The notes under the pieces were generated by a model. The model had not been told where the DNA came from and searched no databases. It saw only the letters and a program-made list of their open reading frames with translations. A program made the position numbers and the translations under genes. DNA of 64,000 nt from NCBI GenBank assembly GCA_003996215.1, contig QJPP01000272.1, positions 248,001 to 312,000 of the forward strand, in the 5' to 3' direction. Positions 59,201 through 64,000 of the stretch are shown piece by piece. Position 1 is the first letter of the stretch, and each line of letters begins with the position of its first letter. Source of the stretch: Jaltomata sinuosa (taxonomy: Eukaryota > Streptophyta > Magnoliopsida > Solanales > Solanaceae).

Positions 59201-60865
59201 TTGTGTATTATATTAAAACTATAGGAAGACAATAAGAAAGTACTGGTTGAAAGTTAAAATGCTGAGAAATCATGTTCATGTTGCATGATTTTATATGTGC
59301 GGTCTAGTCTGTTTAGTTTTAGTTGTATACCAGTATACTGAAATTGTCATGTATCAAAATATTTAGGTCATAGTTCAGCACATGTGTTCATGTTTGTTTT
59401 GTCGTTAAATTTTCACTTCTCTGCTCTCTAATTATTAATTTAATGTGGATGACAAATTAGCTAATCCTACGGAATTTGATAGATTTTATAGGCAAATTTT
59501 AATGATACAGTCGACTAGTTTTAGATTGGCTTTTGACAGCTTCACCATGGCTCTTTTTATGTTCTTATAATTACCCCTTCAGCACTCTCCAGGTGCTGCT
59601 CTTGATATGAATAGAAGATGTTACCTTTATCAAAAAAAAAATTATGGCATGTGAATAAAAATTTCTAACTGTAGCTTTCAGCATCTGCTTTGATAGTTTC
59701 AAATAAATTCTTCTTAAGCAACATCTTCCATTGAATTTCTTAGGTTAAGAATGATGTTAGCTATAGACACCAACTAATTTATATAAACAGAGACATGTGG
59801 AGAATGTTTAACTCTAGTAACTATTATATTCATTTAGTATGTGCTGGCTTATATTTTATGTATTGAGTATGAAGTGATTGTCAAGATCTATACTATATTT
59901 GATTCCTTGCAAATTGTGTCTCACTGGGTGAAAGAAAATTCATTGCAGATTGTTAAATGAATTTACATTATAATATTTATCTTGTGAAAGTATTGTTACT
60001 TGGACAATGTAAGGATAGGTGAATTTACACTAATCTGTATTTGAAAAAAAATGTAATTGAACTCTATATGCAGATGTTCCTTTCACTGTTATGTTTCCAC
60101 TCCCATGCGACGTTCTTTCTCCTTTAGAGATAGGGAAGTTTAAGCTAGAGGATGTACTTCATCCTATCTTTATAATTCTCTAAAGAATATCTACTTTTTA
60201 TTTTTTTACAGGGTTTGAAGAGTTGAACTTACAAGTCAAGATGCATGTTTGGAAGACACCATACAGCTCGAGAATTCGTTATCATTTGCTCGGATTATTT
60301 GAGATTTTTTTTTTTTTTTTTGCTAAGAGGTTGTGTTAACAATATCATGACATATGACTAGTGGGATCTTAATACGTTTTTTGTGATTAATTACCAATTT
60401 TATACGTGTATGTGCATATTTGCATAATAAACATGATTTTGTTAGTGATCTTTTTATTATTTGCATGTGATTTTCTATATTATAAACTGTATAATTTACA
60501 AAATAAATATGATAGGAAATAATTTTGAAGGACCAGATTTTAACCTTAAAAAGACTTTTCAGGACCAGTAATACTGGTAGCTAAAATGATATAGGCGCCA
60601 CTTGATCTATGGTTTAGGGACCGGATAACAGTATTTTAGTGACTAGATTTGCAGTCTCTAAAAGTGTTTTAGGGACTAGAAATTTTCTAGTCGCTAAAAC
60701 TCTTTTAAGGACCAGAGAGTCGATCTCGTCGTGAAAGGTCAATAGCGAAGGAGCCTATAGGGACGGGTGGTGACCAGCAAAATCTGGTCGCTAATAGGCT
60801 TTAGGGACAAGAATCACACTTTTAGGGACTAGATTTCTCGTCGTTATTGACCATTTTTCTTTGTG
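56298..60865. mobile_element. Second CACTA transposon, non-autonomous, 4.6 kb
   Basis: Starts CACTACAAGAAAAAGGCTTATTAG and ends ...ACCATTTTTCTTTGTG, the degenerate inverse of that terminus; flanks TAT (56295-56297) and TAC (60866-60868) are a near-match 3-bp duplication. Subterminal words such as AGGGACTAGA, CTGGTCCCTA and GGTCGCTAA fill the first about 100 bp and the last about 300 bp. No transposase ORF is present. The segment at 56540-56800 resembles a leader followed by an exon-like stretch with a 31-bp direct repeat (GACTCA..ACGATCTCTATTTG), and minus-strand fragments at about 57960-58330 may be a captured gene piece, unidentified. Near 59615-59640 is a LINE-like tail (TTACCTTTATC plus A run). 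Confidence 0.8.
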
Positions 60866-61122
60866 TACGTTTTTTTTTACTTTTGGCCATTTTCTTGTTA
60901 CTTAAAGCTGAAGGGAAAAACTTAAAGACGATCAATTTAAGGAGCAAAAATTAAATACCACCCAAAATAGGGGCATTCGCGCGAATGACCCATTGTAATT
61001 TTCCAATTTCCTTCATCTCATGTATCCTCTTGTAGGTGTTTGTGTAGCATACAATTCTATTAACACAACAAACAAATACTCCATATACATAATGGTCTTA
61101 TATATGTTGTTCGTCTGAAAAA
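60866..61122. other. Spacer before the BTB gene 3' end
   Basis: Presumed 3' untranslated region of the minus-strand BTB gene. No ORF. Confidence 0.4.
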
Positions 61123-62068
61123 TCAAAGAGCAAGCCTTCTATTTTTAATGTCTATAAAAGAAGCCCTAGTAATCTGTACAGTTAGATGAGGATTTTTGAG
61201 TGCAAATGCATCAAATCTAGCCGTAAACACAATGTCCTCCATGTTCTTAACAATGAAGTTCAACGCTGTCTCCTTTAATGACTGGTTAGAACAAGTGTCC
61301 GCAATCTCTAAAACATCGAGAGCATTCGATGTGTTCAATGATCCCAACATTTGATGCTCGCAGAACTTGTGCAAGAAGGGGATTTCGTACTTGTCTGCTG
61401 CAATTGACAATGAGTAAACGTGTTTTTCCACCTTCTCTTTAGGCAAATCTCCACTGTAGAGGAACTCTAATAGACACTCTAATTCATCATAGTTTAGTTC
61501 AGGTAAGGTTATTGTGTCACTTGGTGGAGCTTTGCACCCATCTGAGTCCAGTATGTTCTTGAAGATATCAGATCTTGCTGCCTGTCAATTATTATTATAA
61601 GATTAATATACTTACATGCTTGTTAAGATCATGTATGCACTTACAATTAGCTCAAAGGGTTGATGCCATACTCCAAACAAGTTGTACTAATAATTAATAT
61701 ATATAAGCCGAATCCAATTATTTATGGGAAGTTTACAGTTTTACTCAATGTATAACGAGTGTATACCAAATGTATAATAAGCATCCAATAATTGTATATA
61801 CTATATACAGACAAATTATACAGTGTTTATACGAGTTAAATTTTGTAAAAATAAAAATAAAAATAGTAATTAGGAATTCATGAGAAAATACCAGAAGAGC
61901 TCTATGGGCTGGTATGGAGGGAGCATCATTCCCAGGCTTAATTAAAATATCGGTATGAATATGATCTCTCAAGGCAACAACAAAACCACTTAGATAATTC
62001 AGCTTCTCATTTAATTCCTCCTCCATCTCCTTCATTTCTTTCACCCATTTCAACGCATTTGCAAATCC
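61123..62068 (-). CDS. BTB/POZ domain protein, 3' exons (partial)
   Basis: Two exons on the minus strand: 62068-61892 (59 codons, preceded by TTACAG, followed by GTATTT) and 61581-61123 (153 codons to TGA, preceded by GACAG), joined in phase 0. The first gives a coiled segment (KWVKEMKEMEEELNEKLNYL) and the BTB start (HTDILIKPGND...IPAHRALL); the second finishes BTB (AARSDIFKNIL, LPELNYDELECLLEFLYSG, KHVYSLSIAADKYEIPFL) and a C-terminal BACK-like helical part. BTB proteins of this kind usually bind Cullin-3 and present substrates for ubiquitination. From memory it matches the family of At3g56230. The exon(s) before 62068, including the start codon, are not found up to 64000 and probably lie beyond the window. 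Confidence 0.88.
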
Positions 62069-62959
62069 CTGTAATAATTCCAACAAACAATCAATTATAT
62101 TATTCTATCTTCCTATTCATTAAGGAACCAATATTGAGATCCAACAGTAAAACCAAAATAAATGATTGGTCAAGTCAATAGTTTGGAGGTCACTTCCAAT
62201 ATTTGAATTTAAGATATAGCTTTTCAGTTTCTCAACATGAATTTAGTTTTATACAAAAGCTCATTTATTTTTTTCATTATTTAATTGTTTCTTTAGTCTT
62301 AAAAAGAATGACATAATTACTAATTGGAGAGTCAGTCAATTTTCTTTTGTATTATATCAAATATATTTTAAATATTTCTACTTTTAAGTGACAAGTCTGC
62401 AATTGCAAAATATGTGAATTTTGCGTCCAAAATAAATCAACAAAACAATATCCATATCTATATTAAAAACAGAACAAAATTACACATGAGCATCTTTCAA
62501 TTGCTAATTAACCATGTCATTATTTTAGAGAAGAGGGAGTAGTTCTATTGAGGTAGTATAATTAAATCCTTTAACCAATGATATATAAGCAAACAAGTAA
62601 AACCAAAAGGTTGATTGTTGAAGCAACATGTTGGCTTTATATTATAAAGCATTGAGTTTTCAATTTCTGTTTGTGCTGCATAAGTTTAGCCACAAGCTAC
62701 TGCTTGGCAAATTGGTTTTGCACGCTATACTTTTCAAAGTTCTTTTTGAAGAATATATAATTTCATATCATATTCATAATCAAAATCAGCAGTATAAATT
62801 AGAGTTAAAGGAAAATATAACCTTCCCACAATTTTCTTTCTTTTACCTTGAAAATACATAACATCGCAACCTACAAGTGATATTATCCCTTTTGTCTCAG
62901 GCTCCCACGATATTGAAATATGTCTTTCGAATCTAAGACTATTTTTTTTAAAAAAAGAT
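62069..62959 (-). other. Intron of the BTB gene, AT-rich
   Basis: Follows the acceptor at 62069 on the minus strand. I found no upstream exon. The plus ORF at 62628-62861 is AT-rich and has no signature. Confidence 0.45.
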
Positions 62960-63880
62960 ATGCGCAGGCCTAGGGTGTACAAAATCGAACTGCAAATCGA
63001 ACCAAATCGCAAAAAAAATCCGACTAGTGATTTGGTTTGACTTGGTTTGGTATTGAAAAAAAAAAACCCGGCTATAATTGGTTTGGTTTGGTTTTAACTA
63101 AAAAAAGTCAAACCAAACCGAATCAACCCGATATTACATGTATACTATTTTTAAAAATACTTTATACATAATTTTTTTTATTGTGATGTAATTTATAAAT
63201 ATTTTTCAACTTTTTCATAGTTTTTATCTTTCAATATATTATTTCAAGTTTAAACTTAGAATTTTAAATGGTCCAATAAGTCTTTTTACAACCCATAGAT
63301 ATTAGTAACTCAAATAAAGCCCAAATTAATATGAATGTTAACAAAAGATTATTCAATCTAACACTAGGAATGACAATCATGTTAGATATTTATTCTATAA
63401 TTTTCTATAAATACATAAACTAAATTATTTTTCTGTTTAATATTTAGTTATGTAGTTAATACTTATTAGACTTATTTTAGCATGACTTAATACTTTTAAA
63501 TTATGATTATTTTTATTATGACTTATTAATATGCAATATTTATTCTATGCGATTTCATTATTTTTTTGGTTGAATATTTTATTGTCATCACTCACTTCAT
63601 TAATTCCAAATAAAGTGAATATATTTTGTGTTATTTTTTTAAGAAATACCTTAAATAGTTGTATTTTGCTCGGACTAAAGAAATATTTGAAGCACAAATT
63701 AATTATATGTTTGTATATTGACTTTACCGAATAAACTCGAAAAAACACGAGAAAACCCGAGGTTGAAAAACACGACTTTTATTGGTTTGGTTTGATTTAT
63801 AAATTTAAAAACCCGATACTAATGGTTTGGTTTGGTATTTAAAAAATTCGAACCAACCCGGTCTATGTACACGCTGCGCA
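62960..63880. mobile_element. Terminal-inverted-repeat element with GGTTTGGTTTGG arms
   Basis: Left arm from about 62972 (GGGTGTACAAAATCGAAC... then TTGGTTTGG and AAACCAAACCGAA words), right arm to about 63873 (ACTAATGGTTTGGTTTGG ... GAACCAACCCGGTCTATGTACAC), inverted with respect to each other, with an AT-rich core. GTGTACA marks both tips. It is a non-coding MITE-like element common in Solanaceae genomes (from memory); superfamily not assigned. Confidence 0.5.
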
Positions 63881-64000
63881 GCATCTCTCATGTATTTTGC
63901 AGTGAGATTTGCCTAGGATTTGAAGTGTCGTGTGACGCTAGGCCCAAAGCGAACGGGGCTGGACTGTCACAAATTGTTAGACAGCACCCATCATCAAAGG

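Overview
The window looks like a eudicot nuclear genome, most likely Solanaceae. It has AT-rich introns with GT/AG junctions, Athila-, Tekay- and Tork/RE1-like LTR retrotransposons, L1-type LINEs, CACTA elements and many small MITEs. The family assignment is inference from element style, not from a search. No rRNA, tRNA, CRISPR or bacterial feature was seen.

Left half (1-33671): one nested block of transposons. The outermost layer is an LTR (1-823 plus 32640-33671) whose left end lies outside the window. It is split by an Athila-type Ty3/gypsy element (824-32639) with LTRs of about 1.55 kb, a tRNA-Asp-type primer site, a decayed gag-pol, and a third ORF region related to plant 'putative transposon protein' sequences. 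Its gag is split by a minus-strand Tekay-like element (4209-21712) with LTRs of about 3.8 kb, an initiator-Met primer site and a gutted interior. That interior was hit by a non-autonomous CACTA element (about 8942-12904) and by another retroelement reduced to a solo LTR (13513-15747) with a perfect 5-bp target duplication.

Right half (33672-64000): three host genes in order. (1) A six-exon gene (34191-46204, +) encodes a 191-residue armadillo-repeat-like protein with a mitochondrial-type presequence. Its last intron is about 10 kb and is loaded with two opposed LINE fragments, a copia fragment and two copies of a hairpin MITE. (2) A four-exon gene (52394-53588, +) encodes a 159-residue HLH protein that lacks a basic region and has an ACT-like C-terminus. 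(3) The 3' part of a BTB/POZ gene (62068-61123, -) whose first exon(s) lie beyond the window. From memory, Arabidopsis At3g56210, At3g56220 and At3g56230 are the same three gene types in the same order, so this may be conserved microsynteny. Between the genes lie a nested MITE cluster (49-51.1 kb) and a second CACTA element (56298-60865).

Most notable signals: a repeated RNA-like module in the Athila element (three copies, invariant 12-nt loop, different but self-complementary stems, followed by an identical second hairpin); paired inverted W-boxes in the Tekay LTRs; clusters of short palindromic words in four unrelated elements; and a 26-bp patch shared between the Tekay LTR and the CACTA subterminal array.
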